This document shows, one piece after another, positions 24,634-35,616 of a stretch of DNA of 64,000 nt. A program made the position numbers and the translations under genes. The first letter of the stretch is position 1, and each line of letters begins with the position of its first letter. Location of the stretch: assembly GCA_025506515.1 (NCBI GenBank), contig CM046442.1:11607154-11671153 (forward strand). Reading direction: 5' to 3'. Below the pieces are notes generated by a model. That model was given only the letters and a program-made list of their open reading frames with translations. It was not told where the DNA came from and made no database searches. Source of the DNA: Flaveria trinervia (lineage: Eukaryota > Streptophyta > Magnoliopsida > Asterales > Asteraceae).

Positions 24634-24848
24634 GGGTAACAACACCCCCACCGTCGTGGGTAACACCCCCATAGAAATGGGTAACAACACCCCCACCGTC
24701 GTTTGGGTACACCCCCATAGAAATGGGTAACAACACCCCCACCGTCGTGGGTAACACCCCCATAGAAATGTGTAACAACACCCCCACCGTCGTGGGTAAC
24801 ACCCCCATAGAAATGGGTAACAACACCCCCACCGTCGTGGGTAACACC
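24634..24848. repeat. 45-bp minisatellite, short allele (about 5 units)
   Basis: The unit is GGGTAACAACACCCCCACCG+TCGT followed by GGGTAACACCCCCATAGAAA+T. It holds two related sub-units of 24 and 21 bp. Because 45 is a multiple of three, every frame without a stop stays open, which makes spurious peptides on both strands. Confidence 0.95.
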
Positions 24849-25264
24849 TGTGAAGGTCAGTCACAAAGTCTGGAACCCTTACGTGCACACTTTAGAATTT
24901 GTTGAACCTCACGCAGTAGAGCTTTAGGCATTTAGAGCCGTGCACCTCTATACATATTGCTTTCAAGCCTCTCTGTACTTCTCCCTTTATTCATTAATTC
25001 ATGCATGCATTCATTCATTACGTTCCTCTTTTCATTAACTTCCACTTTACGTTACATAATACTTTCATTACGTTTATTAACATTCAACGCAAAGCCAAGG
25101 GAAGACATACGTACATAATAAGGAACACACATAAACATAAACATACACCATCACCAATACAGGCAACATCATACGTATATAACACACATCAGACATAAAC
25201 CATCACATCATAACCAGGCCTATCTTCCCATTTTACCCCTTAAAAACCACTTAGAAACCTTAAG

Positions 25265-25740
25265 TCCAAATTGGGCGCATAGGACCTTCTAGGCGCATGA
25301 GCATAAAAATTCTAAGTGTAAAACAGTCTTGGCGCATGGGCACTATTTGGGCGCTTTTGCCCTGTTCAGGCGCATTGCCACTATGCAGGCGCATGGCACC
25401 TGTTTACGCGCATCAACACTTAGCCATTTCAAGCACTTGGGCGCATGGGCACTGCCTAGGCGCATGGCCAATACTTAGCCGTTTCAATCTCTAGGACGCA
25501 TGGGCACTATTTAGGCGCATGGTCCACACTTAGCCTTTTCTTCACTTAGGCGCAGGGGAACTATTTAGGTGCATGACCCACCCTTGGGCGCATGGCCAAC
25601 ACTTAGACGCGTGGGCCAACATGTTGGGCGCATGGGCCACTATTTAGGCGCATGACCCACCCTTGGGCACATGGCCAACACTTAGGCGTCTGGCCACTCA
25701 TGCTGGACGCATTGACAACTGTTTGGACGCATGAAACACT
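25265..25740. repeat. GGCGCATGGGCAC-type motif array in 3' LTR of element A
   Basis: Variants of TAGGCGCATGGGCACTATTT, GGCGCATGACCCACCC and GGCGCATGGCCAACACTTAG alternate through the interval. A matching array sits at 37065-37545 in the partner LTR and a related one at 8620-9045. Confidence 0.85.
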
Positions 25741-26394
25741 GTTCATGTTCATCAGACATTCTGAAATCTTTTCTATGCCACCAATTTCACCCGATTCTCA
25801 TTCTAAGCATACCCAAACACAGATCTAACATACTAAGGCCATTTAAGCATGCTAAACATCATCTCTAACCCATAATCATCACTATAACATGCATACATAC
25901 ATACAACATTCGGACATAAAACTGCTAAACATCATTTCAAAACGTTTACTTAGTATGCATAATAGCCCCAAATCAATTAAAAATCCGTAAAAGAGGGGTT
26001 CTAGAAACTCACCTTTAGCAGCTTTTGAGCAGCACTCTTCCCGTTCGAGTCCCACCTTCGATTCAGCTCTTGAATCCGAAAACAAACTCTAAACACTGGA
26101 ACTTCGGTCAAGACCTCAATACTCAACTGAAACCGAGCTCAAACAAGAGAAGAGTTACATTTTTCAGCTTCTTCTTCCTCTTTCTCTCTCTAGAACCGGG
26201 CTCTCTCTCTCTCTTCTTCTTCTTCCGAGATCAAGCAGCTTTCTGCTTGATATGGGCGACCATGCCCTTAAATATCTTAAAATAATAAGATTTGTACTTT
26301 GTAGACTTTATCCCCCTCCATTTGTGCACAATTTCAATTCTTTCTATGTACTTTTCTTTTCCTTTCGTTTAAGTAGAAATTTCAGAGTGTTACA

Positions 26395-26410
26395 AGTCTA
26401 CCCCCCTTAA
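26395..26410 (-). promoter_or_regulatory. Polypurine tract of element A
   Basis: On minus, TTAAGGGGGGTAGACT directly precedes the TGTAACAC start of the 3' LTR. It is a G-rich polypurine tract in the correct place. Confidence 0.8.
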
Positions 26411-26537
26411 AGAGGTTTCGTCCCCGAAACCTGTCGCTTCTCGAACAGTTACGGGTGACACTGTCTTACCTCTTCTTTGATCTCGCATTTAAGCTCAGAT
26501 CCCTTTAGGCTTCACTGCACCCATACAAGTGAAACCA

Positions 26538-27138
26538 TCATCCTCCTTGGTCTATTCTCTTCTTCTTATTAGTAGTGGTCACTAGTTGCTCCTCGTGGTT
26601 GGATACTCTGTCCATCTCCGTATCCTCTAGTAGCATGATCATATCCTCATCGGTTGAGCTCTTTCTTAGACGAGATGCATGGAATATCAGATGAATTCCA
26701 CTTAACTCATCAGGTAGCTCCAGTCGATGTGCCACTTCTCCTACCTAAGCAACAACTGAGAATGACCCTCTCCACTTTAGTACTAGCTTTACTCGATTTC
26801 AAATCAAGCAACCTGCTCTCATGTTCGAAGCCTTCCTCATACTTCATTATCGTAGGTCGTCACCGAACTCTAGTTTCGCACGGTTGAGCAATCCCTGTTT
26901 TGAAACACTTGGGGTTTGAGTCATAAACTACTGATGAACTCACTCAGAGATGCATGTCTTGAACAGCATAGCAGGAACAAGCGCTCTCTCTCAATTCTAT
27001 CGCGCAATCCTCTAGGGCATTAGGTAACCTGGTAGACTTACTAACAGCAATTCCTACATCAAAGGGATCATCGATCTTCCTACCCCTAACGTGCAACATC
27101 ACAGAAAATAGCGGCAACAAAACTACTACTAACGTCAC
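26538..27138 (-). pseudogene. Residual pol: protease N-end joined to integrase C-terminal tail
   Basis: On minus, the first part (27138-26944) matches the N-terminal protease region of the related element at 53112-53729: DDPFDVGIAVSKSTRL against DAPFDVETAIGKSTRI, with the DSGA active site not visible. The last part (26735-26538) reads HRLELPDELSGIHLIFHASR LRKS, the segment that follows integrase in chromoviruses. Between them lie no RT, RNase H or integrase catalytic motifs. About 2.4 kb is missing relative to the related element, so pol is an internal deletion product. Confidence 0.8.
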
Positions 27139-27276
27139 AATTAAAGCATAGATGTATAAATCTAAACTTGCAAGAACGTACCTGATGTTACCTCGGAGTC
27201 TGACCTAGCCTCCTCCCGGTCATAGCGAAGGCTCTAGCCCTCACCCTCTGTTCTCCTTTCTTGTACCGGAGCTTCC

Positions 27277-28514
27277 TCAGATCTTCTTCGTTCCCGAACC
27301 TTCCACTCTCAGCTTCTTGCAATCCCTGCTCATGTGACCTTCCTCACCACAGGAATAACATATCCCCATACCGTAGTTCTTCGCCACATGTTCGGTCCTT
27401 CCACAACGGAAACAAACATTGCCCCCCAGTCTACATTCCCCGGGGTGCCTGTGTCCACACTTGTCACACCTTTTCGACCCCGCACCAGTTATGACCACAC
27501 AATGATCATCCACTCGTGCACCTTTGCCACTTGGAGCGGCTCCGCCACGTTCCAATCGCTTCTCGTTCCATTCTTGGTCATCCTCTCCTTTCTTGATACT
27601 TTCAGTCACCATCACAGATCTTTCATCATACAATCTTCCCGCCAAATCAACCGCCGACCTAAACATGCTCGGTCAGGCAGCGATCATGTGCCTACGGATG
27701 TCCGACGGCAAGCCCTGAATGTACCTCTTGATATTTCGTGAAAGAGGTGTCACCTGATCCGGCACCAGACGTGCCATCTCGTTGAACTTTGTGGTGTACT
27801 GTTGATGTGTCAGGGTCCCCGCCTCCAATTGCAAGAATTCCCTTTCAACTTTATCCATCTCACGATAAGGATAGAATTCCTCAATTACCAGCTTCTTCAA
27901 CTCCGGCCATCTCATCCTTCCAATAGCTCTGCTACCCTCGGCTTGGACTATATTGTCCCACCAGCACAGAGCCGAGTCCACAAAAGAATGGGCAGCAAAC
28001 TTTACTTATTGATCCTCCCGGCACTCACTGATATTCAATACCGCTTCCATCTCTCTCACCCATCGGTGAGCAGCAGCAGCAGTGCCGTTTCTATCAAAAG
28101 TTGGGGGCTTGCATTGTTGAAACGCCCCATAATTATAGCCTCGTGCCGTCTCAGGCGCAGGCTCTTCCTCTTCGTCCTCTTCGTCATTGAAGAAAACCAT
28201 TTCGATCTCGGGTCGTCTCCTTTCGCCCAAAGATCTACCCTTTCTTGTCTCTCCCCATCTTTAACAACCTTCATAACTTCGGTCACCATAGACGGTAGGA
28301 TCGTCTGCATAACCTAATGCACTTCCTCCCTGACTACCTCTCTCATTGAGGCCCTCTGATTTGCATTCTCATCACCGCCCTCCTGATGAGGGGTCTCGGG
28401 TTCCTCATAGGCTGCTCCTTCAGCCCTAGACCTTCCTCTTGTGACCCGTGGTTCAGCACCACATCCACCACTGCCTCCACCTCGTGAAGCTTTCGAAGAT
28501 CTACCGCCAACCAT
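27277..28514 (-). pseudogene. Tekay-type gag (degenerate)
   Basis: Gag forms the particle that packages element RNA. The likely start is the Met at 28514 (MVGGRSSKASRGGG), a basic glycine-rich N-terminus also seen at the start of gag in the element at 48547. Capsid-type sequence follows in shifted frames (WWDNIVQAEGSRAIGRMRWP, then YIQGLPSDIRRHMIAA near 27680-27980). The C-terminal part (27666-27277) has cysteine motifs: CDKCGHRHPGEC, CFRCGRTEHVAKNY with the last cysteine changed to tyrosine, and an intact CYSCGEEGHMSRDC. At least three frame changes or stops break the gene. Confidence 0.88.
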
Positions 28515-28873
28515 CTTTTAGCACACTATAAGATTCAAACACTAACGTGATCATTCAAGGTAATAACTCAGTTTATGTCAAGTATAGTAAGTCCCTAATT
28601 ATAGTGGCCAGTTATGATTAGCCACCTACTTTACTCTTCATACCCCAAGCATTTCCTATCCCGACTACATAAGTATCTAAATCTACACAAAAGCACACAA
28701 GCCACATAACATGCGCACATAATGCCGGTTAACATAACTTACATAAAACGTTTACATAAAACCTTTACCTGCAGGCACGTAGCTACTAGGACTGGCATCC
28801 CTTTTCCTTTTAGTCCCATTCTCAGTTTAAGATTAGGTTTTCAAAATATTTACCCAATTCACTTAAACTTTTT
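28515..28873 (-). other. 5' untranslated leader of element A
   Basis: Noncoding sequence between the primer-binding site and gag. The counterpart lies at 55072-55365 in the related element and shares words such as CAGTTTATGTCAAGTATAGT. Confidence 0.6.
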
Positions 28874-28884
28874 CTCTGATACCA
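28874..28884 (-). promoter_or_regulatory. Primer-binding site, tRNA-iMet type
   Basis: On minus, TTGGTATCAGAG lies three bases inside the 5' LTR edge. It is complementary to the 3' end of initiator tRNA-Met, the usual minus-strand primer for Tekay-type elements. Confidence 0.85.
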
Positions 28885-28887
28885 ACT

Positions 28888-31049
28888 TGTAAGGCCCCGT
28901 TCACGGGCACCTCACAGCTGGTGGTTCATCGCACTTAAAACATTATAAAATGTACATTAATTTTGCAGCGGAATTTAAAACTTTCGTTTATAACTAAAAC
29001 ATGTCATTTACAACATTAATTTTCATCTCAAAATACATGAAATGTCAAAAGACGGATGCCAGCCTCAAAATGCTCCCAGTAGCTTATGCATCCATGCCTG
29101 CGACTCCTTAGTATCAACATATACCTGCCAACTATCATGCATACAAAAGTCAGCGACGCTGAGTGAGTTCTAGTTTTATAATAAAACATACTTTGCTGTG
29201 TTAAAACCGTTCTTTAGTTTATTTCAAAACATGCTATACTTTACAACCGTTCGTGATCACGCATCATACGTACATACAGATAATATCATTATTATCTTCG
29301 CCATTACGTTCCTTAACTTGCTCATTCAACGTATTACATTATCGTTCACTTCTCTTTCTAGATCCGGTCAGACTTGACCCTCTTCGTGGCACTCAGCCAC
29401 GATTACTGAGGTCGAATGACGAGGATCCTGTTCTGTACTTTATTACGATAATTCATTATGCTCATTCATACGTTTGTTCTTTCGTACATGATCTTTCGTC
29501 ATACTCTTATCACTCGAATCTTGTCTCTTGCAATATCCCCGACTCATGCCCGAAAGCTGATGTTGTGCCGGGGCCTGCTCACAAACCCCCGACTCATGTC
29601 CGAAGACTGACACAGCACCGGGATACGTGACAAAGATCCCATACGAGTCAATCACAGAGATTGAACTCCATCCGAGTCTGTTACAACACAGAGTCGCTCA
29701 CCTCATATCTCGTCTCATGGTCAAAGACCTCTGTCGAGTCTGTTGCAACACGGAGTCACTCACCTCATAACTATGCTTCGCTTCCTGCCACACCCTCGAA
29801 GTTATACATAACTCGGGTAACAACACCCCCACCGTCGTGGGTAACACCCCCATAGAAATAGGTAACAACACCCCCCACCGTCGTGGGTAACACCCCCATA
29901 GAAATGGGTAACGACACCCCCACCGTCGTGGGTAACACCCCCATAGAAATGGGTAACAACACCCCCACCATCGTGGGTAACACCCCATAGAAATGGGTAA
30001 CAACACCCCCACCGTCGTGGGTAACACCCCCATAGAAATAGGTAACAACAACCCCACCGTCATGGGTAACACCCCCATAGAAATGGGTAACAACACCCCC
30101 CGTCGTGGGTAACACCCCCATAGAAATGGGTAACGACACCCCCACCGTCGTGGGTAACACCCCCATAGAAATGGTAACAACACCCCCACCATCGTGGGTA
30201 ACACCCCATAGAAATGGGTAACAACACCCCCACCGTCGTGGGTAACACCCCCATAGAAATAGGTAACAACAACCCCACCGTCATGGGTAACACCCCCATA
30301 GAAATGGGTAACAACACCCCCACCGTCGTGGGTAACACCCCCATAGAAATGGGTAACAACACCCCCACCGTCGTAGGTAACACCCCCATAGAAATGGGTA
30401 ATAACACCCCCACGGTCGTGGGTAACACCCCCATAGAAATGGGTAACAACACCCCCACCATCGTGGGTAACACCACCATAGAAATAGGTAACAACACCCC
30501 CACCTTCGTGGGTAACACCCCCATAGAAATGGGTAACAACACCCCTACCGTCGTGGGTAACACCCCCATAGAAATGGGTAACAACATCCCCACCGTCATG
30601 GGTAACACCCCCATAGAAATGGGTAACAACACCCCCACCGTCGTGGGTAACACCCCCATAGAAATGGGTAACAACACCCCCACCGTCGTAGGTAACACCC
30701 CCATAGAAATGGGTAATAACACCCCCACGGTCGTGGGTAACACCCCCATAGAAATGGTAACAACACCCCCACCATCGTGGGTAACACCACCATAGAAATA
30801 GGTAACAACACCCCCACCGTCGTGGGTAACACCCCCATAGAAATGGGTAACAACACCCCTACCGTCGTGGGTAACACCCCCATAGAAATGGGTAACAACA
30901 TCCCCACCGTCATGGGTAACACCTCTGAAGGTCAGTCACAAAGACTGGAACCCTTGCATGCATACTTTAGGATTTGCTGAACCTCACACGGTAGAGCTTT
31001 AGGCATTTAGAGCCGTGCACCTCTGTACATATTGCTTTCAAGCCTCTCT
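28888..31049 (-). mobile_element. 5' LTR of element A, left segment
   Basis: This is the first 2162 bp of the right-hand LTR, up to the TCTCT target of the nested solo LTR. It matches 23706-24985 closely outside the minisatellite, which is much longer here. The LTR resumes at 36758. Confidence 0.92.
29815..30922. repeat. 45-bp minisatellite, long allele (about 24-25 units)
   Basis: This is the same 45-bp unit as at 24634-24848, expanded to about 1.1 kb. Variant units (CCATCGT, CGTCATG, CCTTCGT, single-base losses) recur in blocks. One is the block GGGTAACACCCCATAGAAAT...AATAGGTAACAACAACCCC at about 29950-30080 and again at about 30180-30300, pointing to duplication of multi-unit blocks. The apparent proteins here (229 codons on minus at 30060-30749, repeating MGVLPTTVGVLLPIS; 193 codons on plus at 30214-30795, repeating MGNNTPTVVGNTPIE) are by-products of the repeat length and not genes. 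Confidence 0.95.
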
Positions 31050-31867
31050 TGTCACACCTCGACCGACGGCGGAATCATCGGGGCGGACGAATGAGAGACG
31101 ATTGCTCATAGCACATGGAACTAATTAAGTTGAAATAATATTAAATGTCATAATTCATCAACCATTACAAGACAAATAAGTAATTACAAAACAATCATAA
31201 TACATCCAATAACATAATACTTTCAATTTAAACTAGGTCCAAGTCCTATATAAGCACGAAGAGAAATCCACAAGAAGTAAACCTGAAACATGATGAAAAT
31301 AAAAGGTCAACTAAAAGTAGTTGGTGAGTTTCCAAGGTTTTCATACATAATATACAAGGTTACAAGTAGCAATTCATGTCATAGGTTATAAGTTAGTAAG
31401 GTTATAGAACACATATCGTTACAACCAAACCTCGACTTGATTACAAGTATATAAGATTGGCTAAGTGTATTTGGTTCCCATGATGAACAAGCATACGTCA
31501 TCAGGAGTCGGCAATACATCGACTTTAGCACCAAATAGGCTTGTCAGGCCCAAAGATCTAAGATGTTGCCAGGCTAGCAATAGTTAATGATTGTAAACAA
31601 ACTATGTATCTTATATAATCACTTACAACACACAAATAACCATGGCAAAAATATGAATTGCAAGTGATTTACAAGTCTCAAACGTTTATAAGTGTATGAT
31701 GTATAAGTATCATGTTTCACCCCAAAATAGTGTGAAATAAAGTAAAAAAGGGGGCATGAGAAACTCACATGAAATAAATAAGATGATAATAAGAAATTAA
31801 CGATGTTCCAACGATTCCTTTTTACAAGATACCTAACGTATATATATTCCAAGGTTAAGTTTAAAGG

Positions 31868-34699
31868 TAAGATGTGACATCACTTAATTTTGTTAACTTA
31901 GAAGTTAACTTTGTTGAATCTTAAAAGGGCCTTTTATGACATCTTGAAACTCTGGGGTTTGTTATACTGCTGACTAACAAATTAAAATAATAATAAAAAC
32001 ATTATAAGTGTTATAATGTTTGTTTATTATTATAAAGCTTAAGGTGTTATTAAGCTTAAATAAAATAATTATTATTATTATTATGACACTGATAATAATA
32101 ATATTAATGATAATAATATTAGTAACAATAATAATCATAATAATAAGATTAATAATAATGATAATATTAAAAGTAATCTTGTAAAAAAAATATAGAAACA
32201 ATATAAGTGTCATTATTTTAAAAACTTGTATTAACTAGCTTTGGCATAAAATAATAACATTTTAAAACTTCAGGGTTTAAAGTGTAAATTAGCTAAAACT
32301 AAAAAACAAAACTTTAAGGCCTGTTGTTAATTGTTGAAACCACAGGGACCATTTGTGTAAATTACCAAACCCAACCCCCCACCCCTTTCTCTCTCCCCGT
32401 GTTCCGGCCGCCGGCCGGCCAAGTCCGGCGCGGCGCCGGTAACCCCTAAAACCACCCGAAAACCCTTAAATTTTGGTACCAAATCATCCCAATCGGCTCG
32501 TTTACACGTTTCGAACTTTAATGGCCACCTTAAATTCGTTTAAACACTGATTATTAACGTCAAACAGACGTATAACCGAAACCTTAAAATCGTGTATCCG
32601 TTTGAGCATTTACACCTAATAACAATCTAATTAAAGCAATCTGAACGATCTTATGTCGATCACTAATCGAATGCAACTCACAATTCTACTTGAAACTAAC
32701 TCAAACATCTCTTTTGATTCCTTCCATTAACCGCGACCTGCACCCAACCATGAAGCTTGTTTCGGTTTGTCTAAACTGAAATTAGTTGAGGGGAAATAAT
32801 CTTTAGCACCCAAAGAAGCTTCCAACAAGTTTAATTCGATTATCATTGAAGTTTGGTCATACTTTGTGCATCTTCGACCGTGACTTGTTCTTCGATTGTT
32901 CATATCATCAGTTCGAATCAAAACGGGTAATTAAACGTTGTTATATACTCGATTTCACTTGGGGAATCAAAGCCCCATGTTTATTTCAGTAATCGTTGTT
33001 GAATTGAGGTCCTATTTGATCGAAATTGATTCTAGGGTTCTTAGAATTTGGGGAATCCTTGGGATTGTGTTAAATTCAACACGAACGATGATAACCGCGG
33101 CTGTATGCCTTGGTTCACCGGTTCCATGTCCATCTTCAAACCTTGAGGTCCCGGGTTCGAACCGGGAAGCCTCATCTTTTTTTTAAAAAGGCTTTTTGGC
33201 CTTAAAATAATTATGAAAAATTCATAATAATTATAAAAATAACTCTTACAAACTTCAAATATTTTTAAAATCATCTAGCTAATTTTCTTGAAATTTATTT
33301 TAATATTCTAATATTATTATTAATTATTCCAAACAAATGATGTAACTAGTTCAATTTATGGTAAAATAGATTTTAAATATTGTTTAATTATTAAATCATT
33401 ATTTGTTCAAATAATATATTTAGATTATTTCTCATAAGTTAAATTTAAAATATTACTAAATAGTTATTTGCTCAAATAATATATTTAAATTATTCTTCTT
33501 ATAAAATAGACATTGAATATCGTTATAACTCACTAAATCATTATTTGTTCAAATAACAAGTATAATTATTGTTTAAAACGTGCTTATTTTATTAAGCTAT
33601 GAGACCTTATTTTTATATAAATATTACAAACTTTAGTATAAATGTTATTCTTATTTCACGTCTTTATATTAAAATACAAATATATTGTTACCAAGAAAAA
33701 TATAATTACCTATTGTACTCCAATTTTGTTATATTTAGATTCATTTCTAAAATATTTACATATATAATTCTTCTAAAGAATTAAAAATGTAAAATAATTA
33801 CTTTATAAATTGTTACTTATCAAAAACCCCTTAAAACTATTGAAACCCTAATCCTTGTTTGAACGTTAACCTTATTATTAACCTTAATCTTTATCTTGTA
33901 AATTATATATTTAGGTGCTTGTAATGGATACTTTGGATTTATCTTTTGGATCTTACGTTAATCTTTTATATCATCATGTGATGCCTATATCCAAGTGAGT
34001 ATTCTATACCCCTTTTTCCTATTTTCACACTTTGGGGTGAAACATGTTAACTTATACTATTGCACTCATAGACTTATTTGAGACTTGTAAACCTATGGCA
34101 ATTCATCTTGTAAAAGTTGTGGTTAGTTGAACTTTCGTGATTACCATGTTATGGCGTTATATGTACAATCATTAACTATTGCTAGCCCAGCGAAGTCATA
34201 GATCTATGGGTAAGACAAGCCTGCTTGGTTGATCCGAGTACACTTAGCTGATCGTATATACTTTTAACGTTTGAGACTTGTAAAACTTTTGTCGAGGTTT
34301 GATTGTTGCATTGTTCATAACATCCCTAATCACTTTATTCACTAACTTATGACTTGAATTGCCATCTTTTATATATTATGTATTGAAAACTATGGAATGC
34401 TCACCAACATTTTTATGTTGACCTTTTATTTTTAACATGTTTCAGGAATACCTCAAGTATGTGTTTACTCTTTAAAGCTTATCACATCTAGGATTGGACC
34501 TAGAGATAAAATGGATGATCATGTTATTTGTAGCAATTGTACATGATGTATTCTTTGTTGAAACTTTTGCTTGTAATGTTGCAATTCAGTTTTATGATTA
34601 ATACATTTGGATTTAAATAAATAGCGTTATGTGGCTGTGAACAATCGTAACCCTCACATCTCGACGTTTCCGCCGTCAAGGTTGGGGTGTGACATAAGA
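31868..34699 (+). mobile_element. Solo LTR of the same 2.8-kb family, nested in reverse orientation (TSD TAAGA)
   Basis: The insert proper is 31873-34694 (2822 bp), TGTGACATCACTT to GGTTGGGGTGTGACA, flanked by perfect TAAGA repeats (31868-31872, 34695-34699). Its reverse complement starts TGTCACACCCCAACC, then GACGGCGGAAACGTCGAG. This parallels the left end of the LTR it sits in. Shared internal landmarks include the ATTAACTATTGCTAGCC word with a following GACAAGCCTG/GACAAGCCTA word, and GC-rich GGCCGGC patches. No coding sequence is present. The (TAA)n-like tract at 32070-32170 lies inside it. Confidence 0.9.
33110..33174 (+). other. tRNA-like module in LTR (B box, weak A box)
   Basis: GGTTCGAACC at 33154-33163 is a perfect RNA polymerase III B box and sits in a T-arm-like hairpin (CCCGGGTTCGAACCGGGA). 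Upstream, TTGGTTCACCGGTTCC resembles an A box. The equivalent place in the enclosing LTR has the same layout on the opposite strand (35555-35620). No acceptor stem or anticodon arm of a functional tRNA is seen. Confidence 0.5.
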
Positions 34700-35559
34700 T
34701 TAGCGAATAAACGTGAACTAGGGTTTCAATTGGAAATTTGGGGGTTTAAATAGTTAAATGAAATAATGAATCGTTTATGTTTTGGGTTTAATAAAGATGG
34801 TATAAATCAATTAAGACCAAGAATATATTAAAAAAGGATTCAATAATTTAATTTATTGATTTAATAAAATTAAGTATAATGTGTGAAAGAAATAATTAAT
34901 TTAATAATTAATTATTAAAGATTTGATAAAGGTAATTAATTGAATACATATTAAATGACTTAAAAATATTTAAAATCATTTTATAGAGTTTTACACTTTT
35001 AAATGATTTATTATAAAAGTCTTATAATATCAAGACTCTAAAATAAAATAAAGTATAATATTTAATATCAAGTTTTTATATGATTTATATGATTTATTAT
35101 CAAGACTTTAAAATAAAGTATAACAGAAAGTGATATTGTTTTATAAGTTTCAAAAAAAAATCAATTAAAATTTTAAGGAATAACATTATTGATTAATTAT
35201 ATATAATATGTTTAAATGTATAAATAAGTAATCAATTTTAAATAACTATTAAAATAACTATTTCAATAATTATTGTTTAAAACATGTAGATTATAATGTT
35301 TTAAAATAATCTACATTTCAACTATAATAGGTTTATAACATTTAAATTACATTAAATAATTAATAACATTTTATAATCCTTGTTATCCTTAAATAATAAT
35401 TAAATTTAAAATTATAACTTTTAACACCTTTAAAATTAATTAATAATTTCTGAAATGTTTAGTTAACAACATAATTTTTAATTTGATTTAGTAACATATT
35501 AGTATAATTTATGGAGTTAAAAAAAATATAAAATGGTTTAAAAAATAAATGCCGAAGGC

Positions 35560-35616
35560 CGGGTTCGAACCCAAGACCTCCGGTATAGGGTGCTAGAGTG
35601 GGAACCAGTTGGGCCT
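35560..35616 (-). other. tRNA-like module in LTR (A and B boxes)
   Basis: On minus, AGGCCCAACTGG matches the A-box consensus TRGCNNARYNGG at 11 of 12 positions by eye. GGTTCGAACC (35562-35571), a B box, lies about 30-40 bp further on, normal tRNA or SINE promoter spacing. The region aligns with the module at 33110-33174 in the sister LTR. A tRNA-derived insertion in the LTR ancestor is the simplest reading. Confidence 0.5.

Larger units (their letters stand above)
23706..26394 (-). mobile_element. 3' LTR of Tekay-type element A
   Basis: This 2689-bp LTR runs from TGTAAGGCCCCGTTCC to CAGAGTGTTACA on plus, i.e. TGTAACAC...CCTTACA in element orientation. It contains a short 45-bp minisatellite (24634-24848) and an array of GGCGCATGGGCAC-type motifs (25270-25740). 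Open frames across the minisatellite (24376-24905) are repeat artefacts. Confidence 0.92.

Noticed and set aside
30060..30795. 229- and 193-codon repeat proteins
   Set aside because: They are two-strand translations of a 45-bp minisatellite in an LTR; the open frames follow from the unit length being a multiple of three.
29815..30922. Possible CRISPR array because of regular repeats
   Set aside because: Units are contiguous without unique spacers and the context is a plant retrotransposon LTR.
31974..32213. 79-codon isoleucine-rich minus frame
   Set aside because: It is the translation of an ATT/AAT-rich microsatellite-like tract inside a solo LTR.
33154..33163. tRNA gene
   Set aside because: Only the T-arm/B-box part is convincing; no acceptor stem or anticodon arm could be paired.
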